A DNA stretch of 39,312 bases from Ectocarpus siliculosus (GCA_000310025.1 FN648075.1:285341-324652), one strand, 5' to 3'. Positions 1-12,248 are shown, counted from the first letter of the stretch. Notes: a model not told the origin generated them from the sequence alone. Numbers and translations are program-made.

Positions 1-2060
1 AGTGAGTTGACCCGGGGGGGGGGATGGGGGGAGAGACTGCTGGCTTTCTTGGGCGTTTTTTGGTGGGGGTGTGGTGTTGCAGCTGGTGGTCGTGGTTGTG
101 TTTGCTTTTGGTGCTCGTCTGTGCGAAAGTTTTGTTTTGGGAGCGCGCCAGTTTGTTGCGGAATTTGTGACCCACGACATGACTGCAGCTAGACCTGAGT
201 TCTTGGATGGAGGGCTTGTTTAGGCTCTGCGTGTGTCTATTTATATCGTTGGCATCGACCGCGCTAGCCGTCTAGACAACCAATTAAAAATCGCCAGTCG
301 TGTTTTGAGGTTTGTTTGCTCTTGGATGCATGTTAAGGCGTTTGCTGCCTACGGGCCTCGTGTGCGGCGACGTCAGTTCCCACTGCAAGAAGAGCAACCA
401 ACCGATTTCCCTATCTGACAATGGACCCGGTCGGGTCGTCGGCTGTAACGACCCGTTGTCCTTCCGCCGTCATGCGAGAACGTCCGAACGGACGCACGTA
501 GTAGGTAGGCGTGGGTGGAGGGATGGCCATGAGTCGGAGGAGGTCTGTTTACGCTCTGTTGGTGACTCTTCATTGGTCTGACGGATGCTGAACCGCCGTA
601 GCTCATCCGTACACGGGATGTGTCACACACCCATGGCCGACCCAACCTAATCCCAACTCACACCCCAGCCTATAACCTTGGCCCATGGCCAACGGACGGC
701 CTGGCGGCCGAAAACTGGGCGGGAACCGCGGCTGCGCCGCGTTCGAGATCTCGGAATGCGGAACAGCGAGAGGGCACTGGAGAGGAAGACACCGCTCGAC
801 CAATCAGAAAGCGTACAAGCCGTACACAGGAAGAGCCACGTCAATCGCTTCTCTTCTCTCAGGTTGCTTTTCCCTCTCTTGATGACTGACCGTTGTTGCG
901 TGCGCTGACGGGAAGCTGTTGCCGCACTCGAGGTTTCTTTGTGGTGCTCGTTTTGGACCGGTGGAGTTACAACAGAAGCTGGACACATGCACTAGTTGCT
1001 TCCCGTTCATCTATTTGGTGGTGCTGGCTTCTTGTCCATTGGTGAGGTGCTGTTCCGGCGCTCTCCCGGACACACCTCGGCTGATCGATCGGTCCACGCG
1101 CTCCTCGCTCCTTGTAACGCCACACGAAAACCAAACCAACGACGGAGGGGGAAGACCCTCTTTCTTGCCTCAGGCCATATACGCACGCACATAATAGGCC
1201 CGTGGAGGATTCTGCTACTCTACGAGAACTACAACTAGTGCCAGAGGCGGCCCACAGGTTTTGAGGTGGGGGTTGAAAAGACGACGCCTGGCGGAGGCTG
1301 GAAATTTTTCGGCGGTGTCACGTCCTTTCCCTATTCTTCTCGCCATCTGAGTATTGGATGGATTTATGCAAGGAAGGGTACCGCGTTCCCGTTTCCGAGC
1401 TGTAAGCAGCGCCGTGAGGAAATGCAGCGCCAGTTGCTGCTGCCTTCACGTAAAAAAAAAATACTTTAGGCCTATATTATCAAGGAACCCCCCCTCGTCC
1501 TTGCAAGTACTTTTCAACGCCAAAGAACACGGATATGCGTTGTCGCTAGCCTCTCGCCCGGAATATGGATAAACCAAAAATAAATTAAAGAAATGACTCA
1601 ACAGCGCAAGTTCCGTCACGTGAGAGGAAGTGTCTCTGGGTACGGGGCATTGACGAGTTCTCTAAGTACCCCCCCCCCCCAGTATTCACGGAGCACCCCC
1701 CTGGCGCCGGCAGTGTCGGCGTCGACCCTGCGGGGAGGACCCATGATAATACCGTACAAATCTAAAAACATTCTCGTCTTGAATCGCAGCGACCATAACC
1801 TGTCTGTGTGTATCAAATGCATCAACGCCCCGGCTATTCTATCGTACCAAGGAGTGAGTGCTACAGCGGTGGATGTTCCAGCTTAGTCTGAACGGGTCAC
1901 CGCCACAACGACGTCTCTGTATCATCAATCATCAATGCCTCTTTGTGTCAATGAGTATCAAAGGGCTTGATAACCCGGCATATGGCACAAGCCAACGCCG
2001 AGAACGCCATGGGTCAAGACGTGGCACGTCTGTCTGTGCGGCAAAAAAAAGGAAAGGACC
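1..2060. other. No supported gene at left edge
   Basis: I see no convincing coding exon here on either strand. Open frames are short, overlap each other and show no recognisable family motif. The bases just inside the left edge (gtgagt at 2-7) would suit a plus-strand splice donor of a gene lying outside the window, but this cannot be tested. Poly-C and poly-G runs are frequent. Confidence 0.4.
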
Positions 2061-2072
2061 AAGGTAGTATCT

Positions 2073-2186
2073 ATAGAAGCCAAAATCAAACCATTAGACT
2101 AGTTAGCGCTCACTAGCTTTCATAGCCGAAATCAAACTATAATAATGGTTTGACTTTTAGTCTAATGGTTTGATTTCGGCTTCTAT
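2073..2186. repeat. Foldback / MITE-like inverted repeat
   Basis: Two 29-bp arms, at 2073-2101 and 2158-2186, are reverse complements of each other with one mismatch (A versus G), separated by 56 bp. The spacer holds partial extra copies of the arm (2121-2140 and around 2144-2153), so the structure is nested. The flanks (ggtagtatc on the left, gataccta on the right) extend a weaker inverted symmetry. This is typical of a non-autonomous DNA-transposon derivative or foldback element. No clear target-site duplication was found. Confidence 0.6.
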
Positions 2187-2206
2187 GTATCTCTGATACC
2201 TACCTG

Positions 2207-2743
2207 TGAGAGGCGAATAGGGACACAACTTGTGGCGGCACGCTAGTCACATCAGACACCGTCTTTGTTGCTCTCACCACTTGTGCCAAGACATCTACGA
2301 AATACGAAATACTTGACGCAGTGCGATGGTGACCAAGACAAACACAAACCCACGCATGCATAAATGTACACACACCGACCGACCTTACGTGAATACATGA
2401 ATTGAAAGCCAGGGGCAACGATCACAAACGCCCCCACCGTTTACAAGCACGAATAACAAAACTTGCAGATGCATCATAGCAAGACTGGCGAAAAAACAAC
2501 ACACCTCCGCGACGCCCTCCCCCGCGCCCCCCTCAAACCCATAAAAAAAAGTTAAACAGTCACTGCGACTGGCTGGCCTAACACAGGGGGCTGATTGAAC
2601 AGTAGAGTCCGGTCATACACTCTCGCGGACCACCACACAGCCACGGGACGGCCCGACGCATCGCCTTCACCCACTCCAAACCAACACCGCAAGCAGCAGC
2701 AGCAGCTCGGCGGCGTTGGTCGAAAACTCCACAAAAAGCCTCC
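2207..2743. other. Gene-free spacer
   Basis: I see no supported gene. The stretch runs from the foldback element to the SINE copy and becomes rich in poly-C and poly-G near its right end. Confidence 0.35.
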
Positions 2744-3443
2744 CCCCCCCGTTTCCCCCCCCCCTCGGCCTTGTTTGCCATCGGGGTTTGGGTTTTCGTC
2801 GCTTGGCAACGACGTTGTAAAACAAGCCGCCCCCCCCGGGGTTTACCATCGGGGTTGGGTTTTCGTCGCTTGGCAACGACCTTGTAAAACGAGCCCCCCG
2901 CTCGGTGTTTTCCATCGGGATTGGGTTTTCGTCGCTTGGCAACGACGTTGTAAAACAAGCCAATTCACTTGGTGAACTCCGCCACCAGGTTACCGTTTTT
3001 TTTTTTTTTTACCCCGGGTTTTTTTTTTTGGGGGGAACCATAATGGGGGTCGAGGAAAACCATTTTGGGGGGGGGGGAGAAACCCCCCCCCGCGCCGGGG
3101 GGGAGATTGGCCCCCCGTTGTGTTAAAAGGGTCAAGCCTCCCGGAGGCAGTTAACGGGGGCTTACAACTGTTTCGGGAGGGGAAAGCCCCGGAAAAAAAA
3201 TTAAGTCATCCGGGGCTGCCTTCCGTACGCAAGGAAGTAAGCCCAAGATCCGGACCCCCCTTGGCGGGAGGCAGCTCCCCCTTCAGGGGCCTCCCCAAAT
3301 CCCTCCCGGCCCTTCGCCTTTGGTGATGGGAGACCCTGTTCCGGGGAGACCCCGGGGTGCTCCCTCCCGCCTTTGTGGGGAGGGGGGGTCAATGGCCAAA
3401 GGGTTCCGGCAGGCCGGATTTGGGGTCCCCCCCCCCCCCCCCG
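2744..3443 (-). repeat. SINE copy 1, three-unit tail, degraded base calls
   Basis: This stretch is collinear with the cleaner copy at 37431-37973. The tRNA-like head lies at its right end (about 3385-3443) and the tail at its left end, so the element reads on the minus strand. The tail unit, recognised by CGTCGCTTGGCAACGAC, occurs three times (about 2777-2837, 2846-2900 and 2908-2961), against once in the other copy. Between the tail and the head most differences turn an isolated base into the same base as its neighbour, giving long G and C runs. That pattern suggests poor base calling rather than normal divergence. Confidence 0.7.
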
Positions 3444-3691
3444 TGGAAAGCAATCCGGCACAACACAGCCAACAGAAAATCGTAAAACAAAGCACATGCA
3501 CCATGTTCACGGACCACGGATACGCACAACTCAAAAACAAAAAAAACGAAATTCCCGCCGCCGCCCGCTGCTTCCGCCGCTCCGCAGCTGTGTGATTACG
3601 ACCTCCATCCCTACCGCCTGTTCGCCGAGAATGGTACCCCTGGCGGGGTTTCCAAAGAAAACGTGAAGCAACGGGGAGCGGGGTAGAGGGA

Positions 3692-6600
3692 CTAAACCAT
3701 GTCGACGGCTGCCGACGAGTGCGCGTGCGAATGTCCGTGCCCAGAACACTGCCCGTGAGAATGCCGATCGTGTTCTAACCCTGCGCTGCCGTTGCAGCTA
3801 CTGCCCGCCCCCCGTTCCGCCTCGTGTCCGCCACCATCGCTCTCAACCCCGGACGACTGCCTCCCCGTCTCCCAATTTCCATTCGGCGGCGCCCCCTCCG
3901 TTGCGCCGCCGCGCCGCGCCGCGTCATCTCCATGCCGCAGCACCACTTCCACCGTGTTTCGCCCGATGTTATGGCTCCCCAAGACTAGCTTCACGGCCTC
4001 AACCAAGCCCGTCGCCCCGCCCCGCCTCGTCTGCGCTGCCCCCACCCCGCCATTTCCCAACCCTTCTGCTGCCGTTGTTGAGGCGCCGCCGACTTCCGGG
4101 TCGGCGACGACTGTGACCGCGGCCACGAACGGTTCCTCGCTGTTGAGCTGGGTCACGCTTAGGCTCTGGATCGTGGATATTCCTGGCACCTGTCGGTGTG
4201 GGCGAACGGCGGCAGCCAGCGGCCATCGAGAGGGCACGGGAGGAGGCGTGAGGTGGGCATGGCCTCTCTGGCGACCACGACGACGACGACGAATCATGAT
4301 GCGTGTCGCGGCTTGCCGTGCGAAGGAGGTGGCCCAGCCAGGAGCAAACGCACGTGGGGGTGGCGATAGTGCAAAGAATCTTCGCACGGGGTCGCGGCAC
4401 CGCAACGGGGGGCCGCGGCGACACGACGAGATTACGACGGCAGAGACGATACATGGTGTGTAGCCCGTTAGACCTTCGCGCACACCTCTTCTACACCCAA
4501 GTCCCCGCGGCGGGGGGAGTGGCAGACAACACAGCAACAGCGACACGACCAACCTCGGTCGTCTTACACAAGTATACCCCCTCTCCCTGAGTGAGGCTTA
4601 CATCCGCAACCTTTTCGTGCGACCCAACCGCGCGTGAGGAGGCGGCTGTTCTCCCCAGCAGATACCAGCACCAGACACCCTACCTCCAACCAGCACCGCC
4701 GTAGAGCAACGCTTTAGACTAGGTGATGAGTGATGTCATTTCAAGGAGTCGCCCGATCACCTTCAAGAGTTCCTTTCTCAGACGTGGCAGGTCCGCGCTG
4801 CGAGGAGTCCCCTCCAGGAGAACATGCGCACACTCCTGGACGGAGCGGGCGCGAAAAGGGTCACGACGGCAGGCAGCAATACCGAGGGTATGTTGGGGGT
4901 ATCGGGCAGGGTTTATTGAGACACCTAGAATCGACACACTCCACGCTTGGAGAGGCATGCAGAGCAGAGCAATCGCGGTCTAGCGAGGTGTGCACATCAC
5001 AAACAGCGTGTGTGAATATCGCGCCATCTCCTCTACATGTATGTCGGATACGCATGACGTGACTTGAGAGATGCTTACTGTCAATTTGCGTCTACCGCTG
5101 TAAGTAGTATTTTTTCAGACATCATCAGGTAAAATGCTGTCGTCGCCTACGTTTCAGCCTTTACGACTTCCACACTCCCCGCGTAAATGGAGGCAAACAA
5201 CAAAGAACGCAGGAGCAGCGGACTGGGACAGCGGAGAACGATTCCGCTGTCAGAAGCTGTCCCGCGGGTAGCAAGTTGCAAGCTGGGTGTCGACTTCATG
5301 CCTTCGCGACCGGAAGAGCGCAGCAGCGATTCGACTACCGGAGCGCTGCCGCGCGGGACTGTATACACCCTACATACCTTCACGACCGGAAGAGCGCAGT
5401 AGACGATGAAGACTGAGAGGGCGATGCTCGTCAGCGGGTCCAGGTAGTCTGTCCAATCTACGCCAGACCTGCCGAAACTGAACGCAACAACGCCTGACGC
5501 GGCGCGGTGGGGGGGCGGCGGCGATCGGCGACGTTGGGAAGAGAGGGGGGGGGCACAAGTCCCAGAATCATCAGGATCGGTTATTTAGTCATGTTCTGCG
5601 ATGTTGTGCAAATAATATTACTTTCGAAATAACAAGGTCTTGGCGTTCCACACTCCGGTAGACTCGAGGGTGCGTGTTTGCACACTATCACGTCTGGCGG
5701 GCCGAAGTAGAAGAGGCCACAACTTGAGGTGAGGCACTTCCCACGACATTCGTATTTCCGTTTTTTAAACCCCCGACTCCCGGTCTAAAACCTTCGGCAA
5801 AAACAAAAAATCCCCACCCAGCCTCATCTCCCTCTAAATCCCACTCCCCCCGCCGGGGTGCCTCTCTTTCTTGAACTCACCCTGAGCGCAAACGACACCG
5901 GAAGAAACCGCATCCGCGATGGCGTGCACCAACACCGCCATCAGGTTCATGCTCTGCCCGTGCCCCTTGCAACCCCCGCCCCCGCCCCCGTCAGCGTGCC
6001 CGTGCGAGTGCGAGCAGCCGTCGCCGTGTCCGCCGCCGCTGTACACGTCATCGTGTTGATTCCCGTGGACATGGTGCCCGTGCCCATGACTCTCCCCGGA
6101 ACAGCCGCCGGCAACTGCCGCGGCGCCGTGCTTGCCATGGACCTTCTTCAGCTCGAGCCCTTCGTTGTCACCGTGCCCATTCGCGTGGGCGTGGGAGCCC
6201 CCGTTCTGCCCACCATGGCTGCAGCAAGCATCGCCGTGGCCGTTACCCCGATCCTCCTCGTGCCCGTGCCCGTTCGCATGATGGTTGTGCCCGTTCGCAT
6301 GATGGTGGTGCCCCCCGTGCGAGTGCGAGCAGGCGTGTCCTCCCTCCCCGCCGCCGCCGCCGTTGCCGGACAATAATGCCTCCCGGGCGACGGTGGTGTC
6401 GTTAAGGCTCACGCGTCCGATGGGATCGGACCCGGCCAGGATGACGGAGACTTCCTCGCCACCATCGCCCCCGCAAGCCGAGGAAGATCCCGCCGTAGGT
6501 GGCACGTCGTAACGGTCGACAAGGGTAAGCAAGCCCACAGAATCTAGCTTCACGGGGGCTTCGTGTCTGCGCGGCAAGTGGAGGGGTGAGGGGTGGGGGG

Positions 6601-9600
6601 TGGGGTGCTCGATTGGTTGCTGCTGTTCGTCGTCGAATTTTGACCACGAAACAAGTACGAGGGGGGCATTTCTGTTGTGGCAATGTTACTTGTGTTGTTG
6701 TCCGGCTGGGGTCAAAGTGCATGCTACCTCTTGGACGACTCAATCTAAGTTCATACGAAACCCAAAACACGTGTCGTAGAATGAGGGGACCCCAGATAAC
6801 AAAGCAACACGCGCCCCTCCCCCCTGTGTCACGAAGGAGAACGACATGAACGGACGACGAAAATAGAGGCAAAGCCCCACAGCACGTCCCGACTCTCCGT
6901 TCGTTCAACCGCACTCCTACGGCCTCGACTTGAGACAAAACTCACCCGTACGCACAACCCTTTCTCACGGGGTTCCATACCGTACCATGGCTGTTGGAGG
7001 GGTCGTCTTTATCGACCTGGAGTCTTCGCGTTGGTGAACCGTTTTAAGCGGGGTTCGAGATGCGAATCAAAAGAATCACACACGCTCGCTTGTTTCTGTC
7101 TTTAATCCGGAGAGCAGCTTAGCCTTCCCCGTGACGTCCCTTCACGGGGTCCCAGATTATGCATTTTCTTTGTTCAACCGCACTGCGACTGGCGTCTCTT
7201 GATTGGTGAGCCGGTTAGCGCGGTCGATGCTAAAATAAAAAAACACGCGCCGGCACGCACCCATGATCATGGCTGTGGCTGTGCGCCGCCAGGAACCCCC
7301 CGCAGTGGGTGTCGTGGGACTGGCCGTCCTCCCCTGGGAACCAGAAGAACAACACCCCGACCAAGTTGATCACCACCCCCCCGAAAGCCAACGAGATGTA
7401 CAGCCACCCGTCCGTCACCTCCTGTGGCACGATCAGTCTCGGGATGGCCGAGAGAATGATCTGAGCGGGGGGAGGGGGGGCGGGGGGGTCGTGGAATCAG
7501 AGGCGACGGAGGCCGAAGGAAAAAGCGGCCCCGAAGGAGCAGTGGTCGTCTGTGTATGGTTCCCAGCACGTCGAAATAACGGGGTTCCACAGAATCGCAC
7601 ACACTACCCCTCATGCCGATTCCGAGTGACTTCGTCCGGCAACAAGACGTCATTCGAGTAGAGTTGGGCGCTGAACGGCCGCACACCCGTTTGGATACAG
7701 CGTACACCTCCTCGCCTGCTCATTTCACCCCCCGCCCCACTCCAGCAGGATAGAGTGCCGCAGGCAGCTTGGGGGAAATCAACAAAGAAACGCGAACCAC
7801 TATCCAGACTTCGTCGAATATGGAACCAGGAAACATGACGCTCTGCCTACGCTGTGAAGCCTGATTGATACTGCTCCCCCCGAAATCCCAAGTCGATGCA
7901 GCAGACAATTAAGTGCTTCCCCCCTTCTGGTTCACCTATGTGAAACGTACATAGCCCGGGCCGGCGAAAACCCGGCATATCGCTCCGTACCCAGCATCGC
8001 AGGTATGCGGGGTCAATCGTCTACGGCATGCGCTAACTGAGTACACCCCCCCCCTGGCGTCGATCCCTCGCCTCCGTCCTACTCACATACGCGGACAACG
8101 CGATCAGCGCAACGCTGTTCATGAGGCCGCCGATAACCTCCGATCGCTTGTATCCGAAGGGCAGCCGGTCCGTACCCCCGTCCTCGTTCTCAGGACACGG
8201 TCTCCGCTGCAGGCGGTGGATGTACATGGCCATGCCGATGGCCGCGCTGGCGCGTGCGAAGGAGGGGGCGGCGGGAGAGGCAGCGGCGACAACACGCGTG
8301 GCGTGTTGAAAAGTCAGAGACAGCAGTGGTACTTTCGATGAGCAACAACCCGCCCGCAGCAGCCGTGATGGACGGCGCGAGGTGGTGGTGGTGGTAAGCA
8401 GGATGGGAGTTTGTTACGCAGGTAATTTAGATGCGGAGGTTGGATTCCTGCTGTGCTGGCTGGCTCCGCGACGTCAATCGCCGCCTCTGTTGCCCGTGTA
8501 TCGACAGTCGACAGGCACACGGGCGGCGATTGCACCCCTACAACACTTCCCTCCCTCCCTTTTTCAACATATCCCCGCAGAAAGCAGCCCAAGTACTTTT
8601 CAGCTGTTTCGTGAGACCCCCCAGGGGTGTTAAGTTTCGAACCAATTTTTTGGACGAGTATTCTTCGATCACAACGCGCCAGAGCTGACGCGCCCGGAGT
8701 ACTTACGGAACCTTGACCTTGTCATCGAAGCGGCCAAGGGACCCCCACCCCCCCAAGACCCCATGTGCTGCTCCCATCATGTCCTCTTGGCTCAAACATT
8801 TGATCCATTGCGGGAACATAGTGCGTGTATTTCTTGTGTATTTCAGCACAATTTCAGAGGCGCAGCAGCAGTGTTCATCCCCTACCGCGGGGGTTGCGAC
8901 ACCGCTCGTACGTAAACTACGATAAATCCAACCAAAAACTTGCAAACAGCAGTTCATGACGAGAATCGCGATTTTTCTCGCCGGACAACAAAAAAAAACT
9001 TCTCTCCGATCAAACAATCCGGCGGACACATAGCTTTCAGCTTTCTCACGATACAAAGGGTGCAGTATTTTACTCAGTATACTTGATATCCCTAGGTCCC
9101 TACGTGGTACGTCAGTCATTCGGCAATCATTTCCGAAGTGCAATGAGCGGTTCTGGTGATTGGGTGGCAACATGGCAACATTCAGCCCGGCCGAGTACGG
9201 CCGTAATCTGCAGTTAATTTGTAGTCCTTCCCCAGTTGATTTCAAGGCGACCATGCCAAAATCAAGCACAAGGTATACATATTGTAATACCCGGCGGGAT
9301 AGGCCGATACACGGCGAACGCGCCGTGAAAGCATACCCTCGAACCTCCGAAAAGACTGCAGCCGTTGCATGATTAACGTGTGACGTGCGTTTACGTGTCA
9401 AATGCATACGTGTGTCATCAGATTCGGGTCCGTTCATGTTTCTGCTATGCATACGTGGGCGCTTCTACTCCATAAAATCACACACAGAGATAGATGTTCG
9501 ATGATATAAAGCGACTTGAAAAAGTCCCTACTACAATAATATGCACACGCAAGCATGCTGCCATCGCCATCCGCACGCAGCACTTGATTCGCCTATCCAG

Positions 9601-10535
9601 CCTATCCAGCGTTCGCCATCTGTCTGCCAATGGGCAACGGGCCTCAGGCCCGCGGCAAGTACGTACATACATGACGCATACGCCTCTGCCTTGGTTGGGT
9701 GTATACGCCTCTCTCCTCTCTCTGCATTGGCTGTACAGCAGTAAAATATCATACGCGTATACTATCCATAATTCGTATCCAATCCACCAACTGAAAGACC
9801 CGGTCGAGCTATCATGATGTGATACTTTTGACCAGGGCGAGGTATCTATGGCATGAAATCGACGGGCAGTAGGCGAGCGCTCTCGCGCCGCACCGAATCG
9901 TTGCAGAGCAAGCACTACGATATTGCCTGCGACGAATGTTGAACTTGGTATCGATCTCGTGTTGCATGCATGTGTGCTAAATATTTTATGCTATGGATAG
10001 AAGGCTGGCACCTCGTCAACAAAAGACGACCCGCAGGACAAGTTGCAGACCGGGATACCACACCGTCCACAATACATAAACTCGTGAGTAAAAATGAAAA
10101 GCCGCGAGTTCGAGCGGCAGCGGTATGTACGCACACATATTCGTCAATGATGCGTTCGTTTAACTAAGTGTACCGCACTTACACGTCGGAAAGATTGTGG
10201 AAGCCGTCGGACATGAGCGCCAGCGAGCCGAACGCCATGGCCCCGGCCAGCTGGAGCACCACGTAGCCCAGGTTGAGCAGGCCGAAAATCGCCAATCGCC
10301 CCGACATCTTGTCCTCAGGTTCCCCGCTAGTCGCGGCTGCCGATACGCCACCCTCCCCCCCGCTGCTGCTGCTGCTGTCTACTGATGTGTCAGGGGTGCT
10401 GTCCCCTTCCCCTAGCTCCACGTAGCTGAGCATGTGTTTGCGCTTGCTGGCACCGGCGGCGGCGCTGGTGGTGGTGATCGCGGCAGCGACAAGACCGTTG
10501 TCGCTGCCCGCTGCGGCGCTACCTCCCATCATCAT
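3692..10535 (-). CDS. CDF (SLC30/ZnT-type) zinc transporter, His-rich
   Basis: Cation diffusion facilitator, expected to exchange Zn2+ (or a similar metal) for protons at an internal membrane. Exons on the minus strand are 10535-10183, 8246-8087, 7460-7261, 6566-5881, 5493-5378, 4835-4761 and 4189-3692. All junctions are GT-AG and in phase, giving 695 aa. TM1 is about residues 81-101. The TM2 site is HNLSD (H113, D117), TM3 lies near 152-173 after GYKRSEV, TM4 near 190-210, and the TM5 site is HAIAD (H452, D456). The TM6 segment DPLTSIALSVFIVYCALPVVK spans exon 5, and the cytoplasmic domain begins VLLEGTP. His-rich stretches follow TM4 (HSHSHDH, about 231-237), fill a long TM4-TM5 loop in exon 4, and end the protein (GHGHSHAHS). 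The start is ATG-ATG-ATG, first Met used; an upstream exon is not excluded. Family is near certain, metal is inferred. Confidence 0.93.
5301..5323 (-). repeat. Partial duplicate of transporter exon 5 end in intron 5
   Basis: These 23 bp match the end of exon 5 plus the first donor base (5377-5399) with one mismatch. They lie in the intron just past the real donor. On the minus strand the copied donor position reads AAGGC instead of AAGGT, so it should not act as a splice site. Confidence 0.6.
6961..7230. repeat. Diverged tandem duplication in transporter intron 3
   Basis: Two segments about 175 bp apart share order and wording: cacggggttccata (about 6966) with cacggggtcccaga (about 7143), and ttggtgaaccg (about 7031) with ttggtgagccg (about 7203), each followed by a related stretch ending in gatgc. 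This looks like an old tandem duplication with small indels. No coding potential is apparent. Confidence 0.4.
7955..8055 (-). repeat. SINE head fragment in transporter intron 2
   Basis: This segment aligns with the tRNA-like head of the copy at about 37870-37973: a GCCGG...AACCCGG block, then ATGCGGGGTCAAT, GGCATGC, GAGTACACC and a poly-C run, in the same order. It sits just past the exon 2 donor of the zinc transporter, in the same orientation as the other copies. The body and tail are not visible, so it is a 5'-end fragment. Confidence 0.55.
8247..10182 (-). other. Long intron 1 of the transporter with an open frame
   Basis: This intron is 1.9 kb, with donor gtaagt at 10182 and acceptor ag at 8248. 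It contains a minus-strand open frame of 249 codons (8703-9452). The translation is rich in Cys, Met, His and Arg, matches no family I know and has no partner exons, so I do not call it a gene. Confidence 0.5.
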
Positions 10536-12248
10536 CCCGCTTGTTGTTGCTGCGCAGCTTGCTGAAGGCTCGTCGTCGTCGCACAGCCCGACGTTAGTGT
10601 AGCCCCCTCGCTTGCCGCCTCACCTAGTGGAACGAACCCCGTTGGCTGGGACGTCTGGGTCGCTGGCGCCGACGGTCTCCTCAGTTGATTCGCGGCTATC
10701 TCTAATGTCCCGAGCTTGGACGGACGCTTTGCTGAGGTCGATCGATGGAACGTTTTGGTATCAGGCGGGGTGTCTCAAATCATCACACACCACACCAAAC
10801 GGCGGAGATGATCAATCACGAGTGGGAAACCGAATTGGCAAAGCAACCGGGAAACTCGTGCAGACTGAACATGCGTATACGAAGCGCGTGTGTTCGTGCT
10901 CTGTGAACACAAGCGTCGTCAACGGCCGCCCCCCTCTAAGCGCTTGTCAGAACCCATGCGTAAAAGCTGCTGTTGCACAGGGTGCTGCCAGTTTTTTTCG
11001 AAAAGAAAATGTTACACGTCAAGAGAGAAGGAGAAGAGCTGGTGTGGTGTTGCTCCGCTACAGCTCGGTGTGAGAACTCGGAAACAACCGCGAAGGCGCG
11101 GGCCTTCGGGCAAGCGCCAGGGCCGGCTGCGCCAGCTTCCGTGCCCTGCGGTGCCCGGGCAATAGGCCAAAGGTCGCAGCATGTACATTGAGAGGACAAA
11201 CCCCTCATAGATTGATGTGAGATGAGATGATGTACACGGGCTGTGCTCGTGGTTGTTGTGCGTATGCTACATACGATACGTCGCGACATACAGCTTCCGA
11301 AGCGAGAGGTGCTACGACACTGACCTCTCTCTGTCTCTCCCTCCGCAGGACCAGGTAGCTGGGTATCCTTCAAGGACACGCGTGAATGAAGACTGCTGTA
11401 GGTGTCCGGCCGCCTCAAACCTATGGTGCCATGACCTGGAAAGAAATTGAATTGAATGTTCTACGTATGCGGTTCGCCAAAGGACCTCAATTCTCCCAGC
11501 AGACACACCCCACCCGACATACCCCGGGGGTTTCGTGTTTCGTCATTTCTCCTTTTTTTTTTGCAGAAGAGAATCACTTCAGATCTTGATGGATCGCGAT
11601 GTAATCCACTGCTGCTGCGCTGGAAGCGGATTTGATACAGTTGTAACGGGTCCATTTGGGAGGAACACGATTTGCTCTCTTTGGGAGGAGCACGATTATT
11701 TTGTCCTCTTGCAGAAAGCTGTACCTGGCGTCTGACACGTCGTGCACCTCTACGTTTTTTTTTTTTTTTAATCTTTACTTCAAATTAGCGCTCACAGCAC
11801 TATTACGGTGGCACATAAATATTGAGAGCAAATTTTTGCTTTTTTCCAGTGAAAAAAAATTCTCAACAAAGACGTGTCGCGATTATTTTTTCAATTGCAG
11901 GAAACAAACAATATGGTCCAAAGCCTTAATATACAAAGTAAAGCTAGGGCAGTAGATCTACCACCCATCAATTGAAAGACGGCAACCACAGCTTTCAAAT
12001 GAGCCTGGTCTTGCTCGCATCAGATAACGACAAGGTACAGCAGTGACCGGCGAGTGTAGGGTACTTAATTGACTGTTTTTTTATGTGGGGAGGCGAAAAA
12101 AAAACAAATGACGAAGAAATAGCAACGCAAGTAGAACTTTTTGGAAACCCTATGATTTGGCGCGCGGGACCATCAGACCAGCTTTTGAGACAACGCAGCC
12201 GCAGTCGAGTACCGCACGCTGGAAGAGGGGCCTCCCAGCTATCTGCCG
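10536..12248. other. Spacer between divergent transporter and transposase-like gene
   Basis: I see no supported coding exon. The stretch lies between the start of the minus-strand zinc transporter and the plus-strand transposase-like gene, so it should hold both promoters. Two copies of the recurrent TACAGCAGT motif lie here (11392-11400 as complement, 12036-12044). Confidence 0.4.

Noticed and set aside
2800-2960. Similarity to the lacZ alpha cloning region (GTTTTACAACGTCGT on the minus strand)
   Set aside because: Only about 15 bases agree, the flanks differ, and the unit recurs as the tail of a dispersed repeat, so vector contamination is unlikely.
5858-6376. 172-codon plus-strand frame rich in Val and Pro
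   Set aside because: It is the antisense of the His-rich transporter exon; codons for His and Gly on one strand read as Val, Met and Pro on the other.
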